The notes: generated by a model not told the origin, from the letters alone. Shown: positions 52,044 through 60,593, counted from the first letter of the stretch. The stretch: 64,000 nt of DNA from Paroceanicella profunda (GCF_005887635.2 NZ_CP040819.1:62001-126000), one strand, 5' to 3'. Numbers and translations: made by a program.

Positions 52044-52607
52044 TCAGCCGCGCAGCGGCTTCAGCGCCCCGGTCCAGCGGGCGAGTTCGTCCAGCATCAC
52101 CTTCGCGCTCTGCACCTGGATGTCACCGGGGGTGAACACGCCGTCCTTCACCTTCTCGGAGACCATGGGCACCAGCACGCTCTCGACCAGCGGCACCACC
52201 TTCAGCACGTTCAGCGTCGGCTTCACATGCTCGACGGCCCGCATGCCGCCGGAGACGCCGGCATAGCTCACGAAGCCCGCCGGCTTGTAGTTCCACTCGG
52301 TGTACACGTAGTTCAGCGCGTTCAGCAGCGCCGGCGTGGTGCCGTAATTGTATTCCGGCGTCACGAAGACGAAGGCATCGGCGGAGGCCACGCTCGCAGC
52401 CCATTTCTTCGTGTGCTCGTGCGCGTAATCCTGCAGGCGGGGGTGCTTCGGCTCATCGTAGACCGGGAGGTCGAACTCCGCGAGATCCACGAGATTGGCC
52501 TCGAAGCCGGGGTGCGCCGCGGCAACCTCGTGGAACCATTTCCCGACGGAGGCGCCGACACGGCCGGGGCGGGTGCTGGCGACGATGATGTTGAGGCGTG
52601 AGGTCAC
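52044..52607 (-). CDS. NADPH-dependent FMN reductase
   Basis: A 187-residue flavodoxin-fold reductase. The FMN phosphate loop is ASTRPGRVGASV (near residue 10) and the TPEYNYGTTPALLNALNYVY segment is the NADPH:FMN reductase signature. It probably reduces flavins, quinones or azo compounds in the cytoplasm and may be part of oxidative-stress defence, given ohr nearby. It stands alone on the minus strand. Substrate is not determined by sequence. Confidence 0.91.
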   Translation of the reverse strand: MTSRLNIIVASTRPGRVGASVGKWFHEVAAAHPGFEANLVDLAEFDLPVYDEPKHPRLQDYAHEHTKKWAASVASADAFVFVTPEYNYGTTPALLNALNYVYTEWNYKPAGFVSYAGVSGGMRAVEHVKPTLNVLKVVPLVESVLVPMVSEKVKDGVFTPGDIQVQSAKVMLDELARWTGALKPLRG

Positions 52608-52792
52608 GACGGAATTCCTTCAGCTGTTCGGACGTGTTCGATTGCACCGCACCATATGGCCGCGGCACCCGGAGCCGCAAGAAGGCACACAAAGGGTACC
52701 GGGGCCGCCCGGGGGCGGGAACGGAACGTCGCCCGCGCCGGGGCAGCGGGCTTTCCCCTCCGGCGGCGGGGGCCGCCGGAGGGGAGGAGCGG

Positions 52793-53218
52793 TCAGGCGA
52801 TCGAGAGCTTCACGTCGATGTTGCCGCGGGTGGCGTTGGAATAGGGGCAGATCTGGTGTGCGGCATCCACCAGGGTGCGGGCGGCCTCCGGCTCCAGCCC
52901 CGGCAGGGTGACTTCAAGGGCGATCTCCAGCCCGAAGCCGCCTTCCGAGCGCGGACCGATGCCCACGGTCGCCGCGACGCTGACATCCGCCGGCACCCTG
53001 GTGCCCACCTGCGGGCCGGCCACCTTCATCGCGCCGATGAAGCAGGCGGCGTAACCGGTGGCGAAGAGCTGCTCGGGGTTCGCGCCCGTGCCGCCGGCGC
53101 CGCCGAGTTCCTTCGGGGTGCTCAGCTTCACGTCGATGGTGCCGTCGAGCGTGGCGGAGTGGCCGTCGCGGCCGCCGGTTGCGCGGGCGGTGGTCTGATA
53201 GAGAACGGTGGTGGTCAT
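52793..53218 (-). CDS. ohr: Organic hydroperoxide resistance protein Ohr
   Basis: A 141-residue Ohr-subfamily OsmC protein. It reduces organic hydroperoxides with a reactive cysteine (Cys59 in FATGYAACF) and a resolving cysteine (Cys124 in ICPYSNATRGN); Glu50 and Arg17 complete the active site. Length is normal for Ohr. In the known systems it is recycled by dihydrolipoamide-linked enzymes. It is divergent from the ohrR gene, with two matching palindromic operators in the spacer. Confidence 0.96.
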   Translation of the reverse strand: MTTTVLYQTTARATGGRDGHSATLDGTIDVKLSTPKELGGAGGTGANPEQLFATGYAACFIGAMKVAGPQVGTRVPADVSVAATVGIGPRSEGGFGLEIALEVTLPGLEPEAARTLVDAAHQICPYSNATRGNIDVKLSIA

Positions 53219-53277
53219 GGCTCGGGTCCTTTTCGTCCGGCGCCTGCGCCGGGGTGCTGAGAAACGGCTGCACGATC

Positions 53278-53293
53278 ATATCGTGTGCGATAT
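53278..53293. promoter_or_regulatory. OhrR-type operator 1 (ohr side)
   Basis: ATATCG (53278-53283), TGTG and CGATAT (53288-53293) form a perfect palindrome 60 bases upstream of ohr. A second site at 53333-53348 matches it in 13 of 16 positions. Likely OhrR-binding site controlling ohr. Confidence 0.7.
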
Positions 53294-53332
53294 AAATAGC
53301 AGCGCTTTCCCGCAGGTCAAGAGCTTGCGATC

Positions 53333-53348
53333 ATGTCGCGTGCGAAAT
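53333..53348. promoter_or_regulatory. OhrR-type operator 2 (ohrR side)
   Basis: A 16-base imperfect palindrome matching site 1 in 13 positions, 55 bases away (about five helical turns) and on the ohrR side of the spacer. The spacing would place two OhrR dimers on the same face of the DNA. Confidence 0.6.
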
Positions 53349-53438
53349 ATTTCAGGGGGGCCTCCTGCCACGCGGGCATGGGGGCACCCGCGCCACAGCC
53401 CCCGGCCCCTCCGGGCGTGCCGGAACAGGAGAAGGATC

Positions 53439-53915
53439 ATGCCCGTGCCCGATCACGAAACCGAAGCGTTCCCGTCGCTGGACCAGTTCCTGTGCTTCTC
53501 GGTCTATTCCACCGGCCATGCGTTCAACCGGCTCTACAAGCCGCTGCTGGACCCGCTGGGCCTCACCTATCCGCAGTACCTGGTGATGGTGGTGCTCTGG
53601 GAGAGCGCCGGCGACATCACCGTGGGGGAATTGGGGCGCCGGCTTGCGCTCGAATCGAGCACGCTCACGCCGCTGCTCAAGCGGCTGGAGGTGGCGGGGC
53701 GGGTGGAGCGGCACCGCGATGCGCAGGACGAGCGCCGGGTGCGCATCCGCCTCACCCCGGCCGGGCGCGCCCTGAAGGACAAGGCGCTGGAGGTGCCGGC
53801 CTGCGTCTATGAGGCCACGGGGCTGAGCGTCGAGCGGCTGATCGCGCTGCAGCGCGACCTGGAGACCCTGCGCAAGTCCCTGCTGGCGCGCGAGGCGGCC
53901 CCCGCACCGGCCTGA
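53439..53915 (+). CDS. ohrR: Organic hydroperoxide-sensing repressor OhrR
   Basis: A 158-residue MarR-family regulator. The sensing cysteine is Cys19 in DQFLCFSVYS, the position of the peroxide-reactive Cys of OhrR; KPLLDPLGLTYPQYLVMVVLWE and the wing DAQDERRVRIRLT are typical. AGGAGAAGGA precedes the ATG. It should repress ohr and itself until oxidised by an organic peroxide. Its stop codon lies inside a 31-base tandem duplication that has reshaped the 3' end. Confidence 0.94.
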   Translation: MPVPDHETEAFPSLDQFLCFSVYSTGHAFNRLYKPLLDPLGLTYPQYLVMVVLWESAGDITVGELGRRLALESSTLTPLLKRLEVAGRVERHRDAQDERRVRIRLTPAGRALKDKALEVPACVYEATGLSVERLIALQRDLETLRKSLLAREAAPAPA

Positions 53916-53956
53916 CCTGCCCCGGGCGGCCCCCGCACCGGCCTGACCCGCGCCGG
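53895..53956 (+). repeat. 31-base tandem duplication across the ohrR stop codon
   Basis: Two adjacent 31-base copies (53895-53925 and 53926-53956) agree in 29 positions. The first copy contains the end of ohrR and its TGA. The second is non-coding. It looks like a recent slippage or unequal-crossover duplication. Confidence 0.8.
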
Positions 53957-54391
53957 GCGGCCGCCCGGCCCGGCGCGCGCTCGGGTCCGACCCGGCAGCC
54001 GCGGCACCCCCCGCGCGCCCCGGTTCGGGCTGCGCGGGTGCCTTGGTGTCGGGGAAGGCCGGCGCGCCCGGACCGCGATATGCGGGGGCCTGACCGTCGA
54101 GCAGCATCCGCCGCGTAGCTGCGTGTCGGACGTCTGCGCGGCGGACACCTGCCTGCCGGACACCCGCGTGGCGGACTGACGCGCGCGGGACGCCTGCGAG
54201 GCCGCGCACGCGAGCTGTCGCACGCCGTTATCCCCAGGGCCCAACGCCCAGAGGCACGTGCCGCCCGGGCCGGCCCGCCGGTGCGCGGCCTTCGCCGCGG
54301 GAAAGGCCAGGGGCCCACGGGACATGTGCCGCAGGCGCTCCGCCCCGCGGGACGAAGGCCTCTCCTCCGGCCCTGCTGTCAAGGCCGGAAG
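53957..54391. other. Intergenic region between ohrR and gfa
   Basis: No protein is supported here; long minus-strand frames have repetitive Arg/Ala-rich translations. The region holds a 15-base tandem repeat block (54128-54202), and the palindrome at 54392-54403 lies at its right edge. Confidence 0.5.
54128..54202. repeat. Five tandem 15-base degenerate repeats
   Basis: Five consecutive 15-base units start at 54128, 54143, 54158, 54173 and 54188, each beginning GGAC, with a loose consensus GGACacCtGCGtGGC. No gene covers them convincingly. Function unknown. Confidence 0.65.
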
Positions 54392-54411
54392 GGTCGTACG
54401 ACCATTTGGCA
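54392..54411 (+). promoter_or_regulatory. Palindrome and -35-like box upstream of gfa
   Basis: GGTCGTACGACC (54392-54403) is a perfect palindrome, followed by TTGGCA (54406-54411), a plausible -35 box about 80 bases before gfa. The half-site TACGACCA also occurs as an inverted pair at 61369-61408 beside the LuxR-type regulator gene. A likely activator-binding site; the regulator is inferred. Confidence 0.5.
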
Positions 54412-54491
54412 ATTCTTCCGAATCCGGCCCGGGTCTAGCGTCGGGCCAAGGCACAATGCGGGGGTAACCCGTTCTTCAGGGAGGTCAGACC

Positions 54492-55058
54492 ATGAGCGTA
54501 TCGATCCACCCCTCCGTCGACCACGGAGTGCCGCAGGGCACGCCCGGGTTCTCGGGCGGCAAGCTTCACTGCAACTGCGCGACCGACAAGGTGGAGGTGA
54601 CCGTTACCTCCGACTGCGCGCACAACCACGTCTGCGGCTGCTCCAAGTGCTGGAAGCCCGAGGGCGCCACCTTCGCCCAGATCGCCGTCGCGCCGCGCGA
54701 GAACGTGAGCGTGACCGCGCATCCGGAGAAGCTGGTGATCGTGGACGAGACCGCCGCCATCCAGCGCCATGCCTGCCGGGACTGCGGCGCCCACATGTAC
54801 GGGCGCATCGAGAACACCGGCCACCCGCTCTACGGGTTCGACTTCTTCCACACCGAGCTTGCCGACGTGCAGGGCTGGTCGCCGCCCACCTTCGCGGCCT
54901 TCGTCTCCTCGATCATCGAGACCGGGACGGACCCCTCGAAGATGGACGCGATTCGCGGCCGGCTGCGCGAGCTGGGGCTGGAGCCCTATGACGTGCTCTC
55001 GCCACCGCTGATGGATTTCATCGCCAGCCAGGTCGCCAAGCAGAAGGCGGCGGCCTGA
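54492..55058 (+). CDS. gfa: S-(hydroxymethyl)glutathione synthase (Gfa)
   Basis: A 188-residue zinc protein that speeds the joining of formaldehyde to glutathione, the first step of glutathione-dependent formaldehyde oxidation. Zinc motifs are complete: HCNC (Cys27, Cys29), CGCSKC (Cys48, Cys50, Cys53) and CRDCG (Cys95, Cys98). [19 protein letters not shown] residues follow, and length matches Paracoccus Gfa. The partner dehydrogenase (FlhA/AdhI) is not in this window. AGGGAGGTC precedes the ATG. A palindromic motif in the promoter links it to the two-component region downstream. Confidence 0.95.
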   Translation: MSVSIHPSVDHGVPQGTPGFSGGKLHCNCATDKVEVTVTSDCAHNHVCGCSKCWKPEGATFAQIAVAPRENVSVTAHPEKLVIVDETAAIQRHACRDCGAHMYGRIENTGHPLYGFDFFHTELADVQGWSPPTFAAFVSSIIETGTDPSKMDAIRGRLRELGLEPYDVLSPPLMDFIASQVAKQKAAA

Positions 55059-55275
55059 GCGGCACCAGGGGTCCCTGTCGGCGGCGGGGTCGGGGCGGCG
55101 TGACAGCCGCACCGGCCCCGCGGTCATTGCGGGCCTTCTGCAGGTCTCCGTCCCCCGGCGCGAAGCAGGCCGCGTAAATCGGGCCCGACACTTCTGCACC
55201 AGTGTAATTTTCTTGTGCGGTTCGGGGCCGGGCGTTACGCTTTCTTCAAACAACTATAAATTGAGGAAACGCCCA

Positions 55276-56454
55276 ATGCTTCTGCGGTGCGATGCGCCGG
55301 ACGGCTCGGAAACGAGCCGTCCCACCCATCTTTCCGTCCGCCGGGCCTGTACCGACGCGGACGACGCATTCATTGCCATTCGCGAGATTCGCCACCGGCT
55401 GGGCTCCGACCCCATGGCGCTCGTGCTGTTGTTCGTTTCACCGAAATACGATCGGGGCGCGGTTACGGCCGCGCTGGCAAAGCTCTTTGACGGCGAGCAC
55501 GTGGTCGGCTGCACCACGGCAGGCGAGATCTGCGCGCATGGCTACGGCGAGGGCGGCATCACCGCGGCGGGGTTCCTGGCCCGCGATTTCACCGCCGCCA
55601 CCCGGCTGATCCCCGATCTCAGTGCCTTCGATGCCCGCCAGACCACGATGAGCGTGCTGGACCTGCGCGCCCGTGTCGCCTCCGAGCGGCCGGACTGGCA
55701 CAGCGAGTTCGCCATGTTCCTCGGCGACGGGCTCAGCCGCAAGGAGGACCAGGTGATCGCCACCCTGTCGCGCAACCTCGGGCAGACGCCGCTGTTCGGC
55801 GGCTCGGCGGGCGACGGCATGGACTTCCGCCAGACCTTCGTGCTGCAGGGCGGGCGCTTCCACACCGACGCGGCGCTGATCACCCTGGTGCGCACGCGCT
55901 GCGGGGTGCGGGTGTTCCGCTTCGACCACTTCACCCCCACCACGGCCCAGATGGTGGTGACCGAGGCGCTGCCCGGCGAGCGGCTGGTGCGCGAGATCAA
56001 CGCCGAGCCGGCGGCGCAGGAATATGCCCGGATGGTCGGGCTCGACCCGTCGCAGCTTTCGCCCCGGGTGTTCGCCGCGCATCCGGTGGTGATCCGCCAC
56101 GGCGGCAGCCATCACGTGCGCGCCATCCAGAAGGTGGAGGAGAACGGCGACCTGCGCTTCTACAGCCCGGTGGACGAGGGGCTGGTACTCACCATCGCCG
56201 AGGCCGGCGACATGGCCGCGCATCTCGATCAGGCGCTGTGCGGGCTGGCCTCGCCCGAGCCGCCCCAGGCCATCATCGGCTGCGACTGCATCCTGCGCCG
56301 GCTGGAGGCGGAGGAGAGCCAGGCCGTGGGCGAGGTGTCGCGCATTCTCGCCCGCCACGGGGTGGTGGGCTTCAACACCTACGGCGAGCAGTTCGACATG
56401 CTGCACGTGAACCAGACCCTGACCGGGGTCGCGATCTACGGCGCCGGGGAGTGA
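55276..56454 (+). CDS. FIST-domain sensor protein (NosP-like)
   Basis: A 392-residue protein with FIST_N (about residues 30-230, with VVGCTTAGEICAHGYGEGGI and LFGGSAGDGMDF) and FIST_C (about 235-370) domains. The C-terminal GVVGFNTYGEQFDMLHVNQTLTGVAIY is typical of NosP, a haem-binding nitric oxide sensor that controls a partner hybrid kinase. A NahK-like hybrid kinase is encoded nearby on the opposite strand. GAGGAA precedes this ATG; a TATAAA box just upstream is too close to be its -10. It could also sense small ligands other than NO, as FIST domains vary. Confidence 0.88.
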   Translation: MLLRCDAPDGSETSRPTHLSVRRACTDADDAFIAIREIRHRLGSDPMALVLLFVSPKYDRGAVTAALAKLFDGEHVVGCTTAGEICAHGYGEGGITAAGFLARDFTAATRLIPDLSAFDARQTTMSVLDLRARVASERPDWHSEFAMFLGDGLSRKEDQVIATLSRNLGQTPLFGGSAGDGMDFRQTFVLQGGRFHTDAALITLVRTRCGVRVFRFDHFTPTTAQMVVTEALPGERLVREINAEPAAQEYARMVGLDPSQLSPRVFAAHPVVIRHGGSHHVRAIQKVEENGDLRFYSPVDEGLVLTIAEAGDMAAHLDQALCGLASPEPPQAIIGCDCILRRLEAEESQAVGEVSRILARHGVVGFNTYGEQFDMLHVNQTLTGVAIYGAGE

Positions 56455-56656
56455 GGCCGGGAAGCGGCGCTGAGCCGCCAGGAGCCCGCCGGGGGTGTCA
56501 CGCCTGAACGGCGTGCTCAGAGACGCTGTGGCGGGCTGGCAGCGCGACCCGAAGCGCCCGTTCTCCGGGCCGATCCCACGGGCGCGACGGGCCACGGGCC
56601 GCCGTGGCTGAGGCCGCGTATCGCCGGGCGCGGCGCGTGCCCCGGAGCGCGCCGGG

Positions 56657-57706
56657 TCACGGGATGTGGTTCAGCCAGGCCGGGTCCGAGAATTTGCCGC
56701 GCGCCAGTTCCTGCGCGGCGGCGTATTCCTCCGCGGTGATGTCGCCTGGCGTGCCGCCGTTGAGGTCGACGAAGACCTCCTTCATCCGGCGGATCACCTC
56801 GGTGCGCTCCAGCCCGGTCTGGCTGCGCACCGGGTCCACGCGCTTCGCGGCGCTGGCGATGCCCTTGTCGGAGAGCTTCTCGCGGCCGATGCGCAGCACC
56901 CGGGTCATCTTCGCGGCGTCCATGTCGTAGGCCATGGTGACATGGTGCAACACGGTGCCGTTGGCGTAGCGTTTCTGGGCGGCGCCGCCGATCTTGCCCT
57001 TCGGGCTCGAGATGTCGTTGAGCGGCTTGTAGAAGGCGTCGATGCCCACGGCGGTCAGGGCCTTGAGCACCCAGGCGTCGAGGAAGGCGTAGGAGTCCGC
57101 GAAGCTCATGTCGCCCACCAGCTCGCCCGGCGCGTAGAGCGAATAGGTGATCGCGGTGCCCGGCTCCACGAACATCGCGCCGCCGCCGGTGACCCGGCGC
57201 ACGATCTCCACCCCCATCTCCGCCGCCGCGTCCAGGTCCACCTCGTTGCGCAGCGACTGGAAGTTGCCGATGATGATCGCCGGGCGCTCCCACTCCCAGA
57301 AGCGCAGCGTGGGCGCGCGCTGCCCGCTGGCCACGGCGCGGGCCAGCACCTCGTCGAGCGCGAGATGCATGGCCGGCGTCTGTGGCCCGCTGTCGATGAT
57401 CTGCCACTCGAAGTCGCGCCAGCCGCGGCTCACCCCCAGCGCGCGGCGCACGGCGATGGCGATCGATTCGGGCGTGAAGCCCACCAGCGTCGCGTCCGGG
57501 CGCAGCCCGGCGCGCAGGGCGGCCACCATCTCCTCCGCCGGGGCCGTGCCGGGCAGACCGTTCAGCGCGGCGCGGATGTCGTCCAGCGCCCCATCGGGTT
57601 CCAGGAAGAAATCGCCGGAAATCTGCACATCGGCCAGCCGCCCGTCGCGCAGTTCCACGTCCGCGACCACCAGCTTGCCGCCCTGAACCTTGTATTCGCC
57701 ATGCAT
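56657..57706 (-). CDS. Lipoate-protein ligase with N-terminal accessory domain
   Basis: A 349-residue lipoate-protein ligase that activates lipoate with ATP and attaches it to lipoyl domains. The catalytic domain (about residues 95-349) has RRVTGGGAMF (170-179) and Lys238 in KGKIGGAAQKR. The accessory domain (about residues 1-85; EYKVQGGKLVVADVELRDGRL...GDFFLEP) is normally C-terminal in E. coli LplA or a separate protein (LplB) in archaea, but here it comes first. AGGAAAGGG precedes the ATG. Its leader region contains a striking tandem repeat array. Confidence 0.9.
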   Translation of the reverse strand: MHGEYKVQGGKLVVADVELRDGRLADVQISGDFFLEPDGALDDIRAALNGLPGTAPAEEMVAALRAGLRPDATLVGFTPESIAIAVRRALGVSRGWRDFEWQIIDSGPQTPAMHLALDEVLARAVASGQRAPTLRFWEWERPAIIIGNFQSLRNEVDLDAAAEMGVEIVRRVTGGGAMFVEPGTAITYSLYAPGELVGDMSFADSYAFLDAWVLKALTAVGIDAFYKPLNDISSPKGKIGGAAQKRYANGTVLHHVTMAYDMDAAKMTRVLRIGREKLSDKGIASAAKRVDPVRSQTGLERTEVIRRMKEVFVDLNGGTPGDITAEEYAAAQELARGKFSDPAWLNHIP

Positions 57707-57731
57707 GCGCCGGCCCTTTCCTGTCTCGCGC

Positions 57732-57865
57732 CCCCTCCGTGGGGCGGCGTGCGATCCGTTTCCGCCACGCGCAGCGTGCGTTTCCTTCGGGCGCGCGGGG
57801 CGTGCAATCTGGTGTCGCCACGCGGGGCGTGCAAGCCGTTTCGCCGCGCGGTGCGCGCAACCATG
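57732..57865. repeat. Array of about five 26-27 base repeats containing small palindromes
   Basis: The core GCGTGC (GCGCGC in the last unit) recurs at 57747, 57774, 57800, 57827 and 57853, spacings 27, 26, 27 and 26. Consensus unit is roughly GTTTCGCCACGCGGGGCGTG plus CAA-x-CC, with the inverted repeat CACGC-N3-GCGTG. A weaker unit follows near 57876. The array sits directly upstream of the lipoate ligase start. Confidence 0.75.
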
Positions 57866-57973
57866 CAGCCACCCGGCGCGCATCAATCCCGATCCACGCA
57901 GAGGGTGCCCGCGTCACGCCCCCACGCGCCGCCCGACCATGGAGCGAAACGCCGCCGATGCCCAGAGCCGATC

Positions 57974-58321
57974 GTGGCGCGCCGCCACGCGGGCGGGCAA
58001 TCGCGCGCGGGCCGGCGGCGCGGGCTCCATGTCTGCGAGGTGGACACGGAGCTTGGCGTGCGCATCGACAGACCCGATGTCGGCTCCGCGCACACGCTGG
58101 CCGTCTCGTCCGGGGCCTTCCTGTTTCCGTCCCCGTCCCGCGACCGGGACGGAGACGTCCACCTCGTGAGCCGCGCCGACCCGGGCCGCACAGTGCTCCT
58201 CACCGGCATGCTTCCCGAAGGCGCCTCCTTCGAGGAGGCGCTGCTCATCGGCGAGGGCGCGCGGATGCATGCGGTGACCGAGACGGCCTGGTTCTGCGCC
58301 GAGGTGCCTGCGCTCGCCTGA
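57974..58321 (+). CDS. Small protein of unknown function
   Basis: A 115-residue frame starting with GTG, with normal GC-rich codon use from about residue 20 onward. The translation (ELGVRIDRPDVGSAHTLAVSS, GAFLFPSPSRDRDGDVHLVSR, then PEGASFEEALLIGEGARMHAV) looks protein-like, but I do not recognise the family. The ribosome site is weak and the start uncertain; the first 15 residues are Arg-rich and overlap the end of the repeat-rich region. It ends 3 bases before the hybrid kinase gene, which runs towards it. No membrane segment or signal peptide is seen. Confidence 0.5.
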   Translation: MARRHAGGQSRAGRRRGLHVCEVDTELGVRIDRPDVGSAHTLAVSSGAFLFPSPSRDRDGDVHLVSRADPGRTVLLTGMLPEGASFEEALLIGEGARMHAVTETAWFCAEVPALA

Positions 58322-58324
58322 GCC

Positions 58325-60559
58325 TCAGCCCGCGGCGGCCTCCACCGCGAGGCGGCTCGCCTGGATCCAGGCGAGGATCGAGCGCAGGGTCTGGGGCTGC
58401 AGCGGCTTGTGCAGCAGGAGGGTGTTGGTGCCAGTGGCAAGCGCGCGCAGCTCCTCCGAGCGGTCGGCGGTGATCAGCACCGCCGGCACATGGCCGTAGC
58501 AGGCGCGCAGGGCGAGGATCACGTCGAGCCCTGTCTCGTCATTGTCGAGGTGGTAATCGGCGAGGATCACGTCGGGCGCGAGGCCGAGGTCGGTGACGGC
58601 GGCGAGCGCCTCCTCCGCATTGGCCGCGTCGAACGGGCTCACGCCCCAGTTCTCCAGCATGGTCATCATCGCCACGCGGATCTCGGCGTCGTTCTCCACG
58701 ATCAGCGCCATCATGTCGGTGAGGTCGGCGGCGAGCGGGCCCGGCCCGTGCTCCTGCGCGCCGTCCTGCGCGGTGGCGGCATGGCCCAGCGGCACGGTGA
58801 CGGCAAAGCACGTCCCCCGCCCCTCGATGCTGGTGAGGGTGAGCCCGTGGCCCAGCAGCGTGCAGGCGCGCTCCACGATGGCGAGGCCCAGCCCCATGCC
58901 GGGCGGCGCGCCGGGCGAGGTGTCGAGCCGCTGGAACTCCTGGAACACCTCGCGGGTCTTGTCGGGCGGGATGCCGGGGCCGGTGTCGCGCACCTCGATG
59001 CGCAAGCTCCGCCCCTCGCGCCGCGCGCCCACCAGCACCTTGCCTGTGCGGGTGTAGCGCAGGGCGTTGCTCACCAGGTTCTGCAGGATGCGGCGCAGGT
59101 AGGAGGGGTCGCTCTCCACCGGCACGGAGCAGGGCACCACGCGCAGATCCAACCCCTTGCGGGCCGCCGTCTCGCGGAATTCCTCGGCGAGCGGGCGCAA
59201 GAGGCGGTCGAGCGGGAAGGAGGAAATGTCGGTGGTCGCGGCGCCCGCGTCGAGCTTGGAGATGTCGAGCAGGGCGCCCAGGATGGTCTCCACGCTCTCG
59301 AAGGCGTTCTCGATGCGCCCGGTGATCGCCTGCTGGCGGGCGTCGAGCGCGGTCTCGCCCAGCGAGGCGATGAAGAGCTTGGCTGCGTTGAGCGGCTGCA
59401 GCAGGTCATGGCTCGCCGCCGCCACGAAGCGCGACTTGGAGGCATTGGCCCGCTCCGCCTCGTCGCGCGCCGCCGACAGCTCCTCGGTGCGGGCCAGCAC
59501 CCGGGCCTCCAGCGTCTCGTTGGCGAGGTGGATGGCAGCCACGGCCTGGCGCTCGGCGGTCACATCGGTGAAGGAGATCACGAAGCCCGCCTGCGGCGTC
59601 TCCTGGCAGAACACGTCGAGGATGAGCCCGTTCGCGCGGTGCAGCTCCAGCTTCAGCGGCGGGCGGCCGGGCGGGCGTCGCACCCATTCGAGCAGGCGCT
59701 CCGGGTCCGCCTCGCCGCGCAGGGCCTGGTCGGTGGAGAAGAAGGCGGCGATGGCCTCGAAGCTGATGCCCATGCGCAGCAGGCGCGGCGGCGGCTGCAT
59801 CAGCTCGCGCAACCGGTCGTTCCAGCCCACCATGCGGTGGCGCCGGTCGAAGATGCCCACGCCCTGGTTGATGTGGTCCAGCGTGGCGCGCACCAGGCGC
59901 GACTGGTCGTCGAGCAGCTTGTCGCGTTCCTGGCGCTCCAGCCGGATCATCTCGGTGACATCGGTCTGCAGGATGGCGGTGCCGTTGTCGGGCGTGCGCT
60001 GCTCGGAGACCTGGATCCAGCGGTCCCCCGTGAGCTCGACGTTGAAGTTCACGTGGCGCTGCTGGTGGGCGCGGGCGCGGCGCTCGGCCCACATGGCGCG
60101 GGTCATGCCCTCGGGCAGCACCAGGCAGGGGCTTTCGGCCACGATGTGCACGTAGGTGGTGAAATGCAGCCCCGGCGCCATGCGCTCGCGCACGTCGGGC
60201 AGCGAGATGGAGAAGCGCGAGTTGCGCATCACCAGGTTGTCCTCGCTGTCGAACAGCGCGAAGCCCTCGTGCACCGCCTCCAGCGCGTTGGCGAGGTCGG
60301 CACGGGCGCGCTCGGCCTCCAGTTTCGCCGCCGAGAGCCGGGCGTTCGACTGGTTGAGGAGTTCCAGCGTCTCTTCCAGGTCGCGGGTGCGGGCGCGGAT
60401 CTGCGCCTCCAGCGCCATCGCGGTCTGGGTGTGGAAATAGCTCGGGTCGCCCGCCTCGCTCTCCTGCTCGACGCGCCGCATCAGCGCCGCGGTGATCTTG
60501 CGCAGCTTCTCGTTCTGACGCTCCAGGCTCTCGCCCGGGCTGACCAGTGGTCCGGCCAT
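58325..60559 (-). CDS. PAS-domain hybrid sensor histidine kinase (NahK/ErcS-like)
   Basis: A 744-residue soluble hybrid kinase. A coiled coil (about 10-95) leads to a PAS domain (about 95-205), a second PAS domain (about 215-335), a HisKA domain with His384 (AASHDLLQPLNAAKL), an HATPase domain (N-box 493-501, DTGPGI 525-530, GMGLGLA) and a C-terminal receiver with Asp668 (ADYHLD). There are no membrane segments, so it senses a cytoplasmic signal or partner protein. The architecture matches NahK/ErcS-type kinases that pair with FIST proteins and with ethanol or formaldehyde regulons. A strong ribosome site (GGGAGGAAAGGG) precedes the ATG. Confidence 0.92.
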   Translation of the reverse strand: MAGPLVSPGESLERQNEKLRKITAALMRRVEQESEAGDPSYFHTQTAMALEAQIRARTRDLEETLELLNQSNARLSAAKLEAERARADLANALEAVHEGFALFDSEDNLVMRNSRFSISLPDVRERMAPGLHFTTYVHIVAESPCLVLPEGMTRAMWAERRARAHQQRHVNFNVELTGDRWIQVSEQRTPDNGTAILQTDVTEMIRLERQERDKLLDDQSRLVRATLDHINQGVGIFDRRHRMVGWNDRLRELMQPPPRLLRMGISFEAIAAFFSTDQALRGEADPERLLEWVRRPPGRPPLKLELHRANGLILDVFCQETPQAGFVISFTDVTAERQAVAAIHLANETLEARVLARTEELSAARDEAERANASKSRFVAAASHDLLQPLNAAKLFIASLGETALDARQQAITGRIENAFESVETILGALLDISKLDAGAATTDISSFPLDRLLRPLAEEFRETAARKGLDLRVVPCSVPVESDPSYLRRILQNLVSNALRYTRTGKVLVGARREGRSLRIEVRDTGPGIPPDKTREVFQEFQRLDTSPGAPPGMGLGLAIVERACTLLGHGLTLTSIEGRGTCFAVTVPLGHAATAQDGAQEHGPGPLAADLTDMMALIVENDAEIRVAMMTMLENWGVSPFDAANAEEALAAVTDLGLAPDVILADYHLDNDETGLDVILALRACYGHVPAVLITADRSEELRALATGTNTLLLHKPLQPQTLRSILAWIQASRLAVEAAAG

Positions 60560-60593
60560 CAGCCCTTTCCTCCCTTGTTGCGGAAAGGCTGCC

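Noticed and set aside
53352..54209. Long minus-strand frame of 285 codons across ohrR and the following spacer
   Set aside because: It is antisense to a clear ohrR gene, and its translation is repetitive and Arg/Ala/Gly-rich, as expected for shadow frames in GC-rich DNA.
55255..55260. TATAAA as -10 box of the FIST gene
   Set aside because: It lies so close to the ribosome site and ATG that the transcript would start inside the translation signal; no matching -35 box is present.
57732..57881. Regular repeats that could suggest a CRISPR array
   Set aside because: Units are contiguous and degenerate with no unique spacers of constant length, and no cas genes are present.
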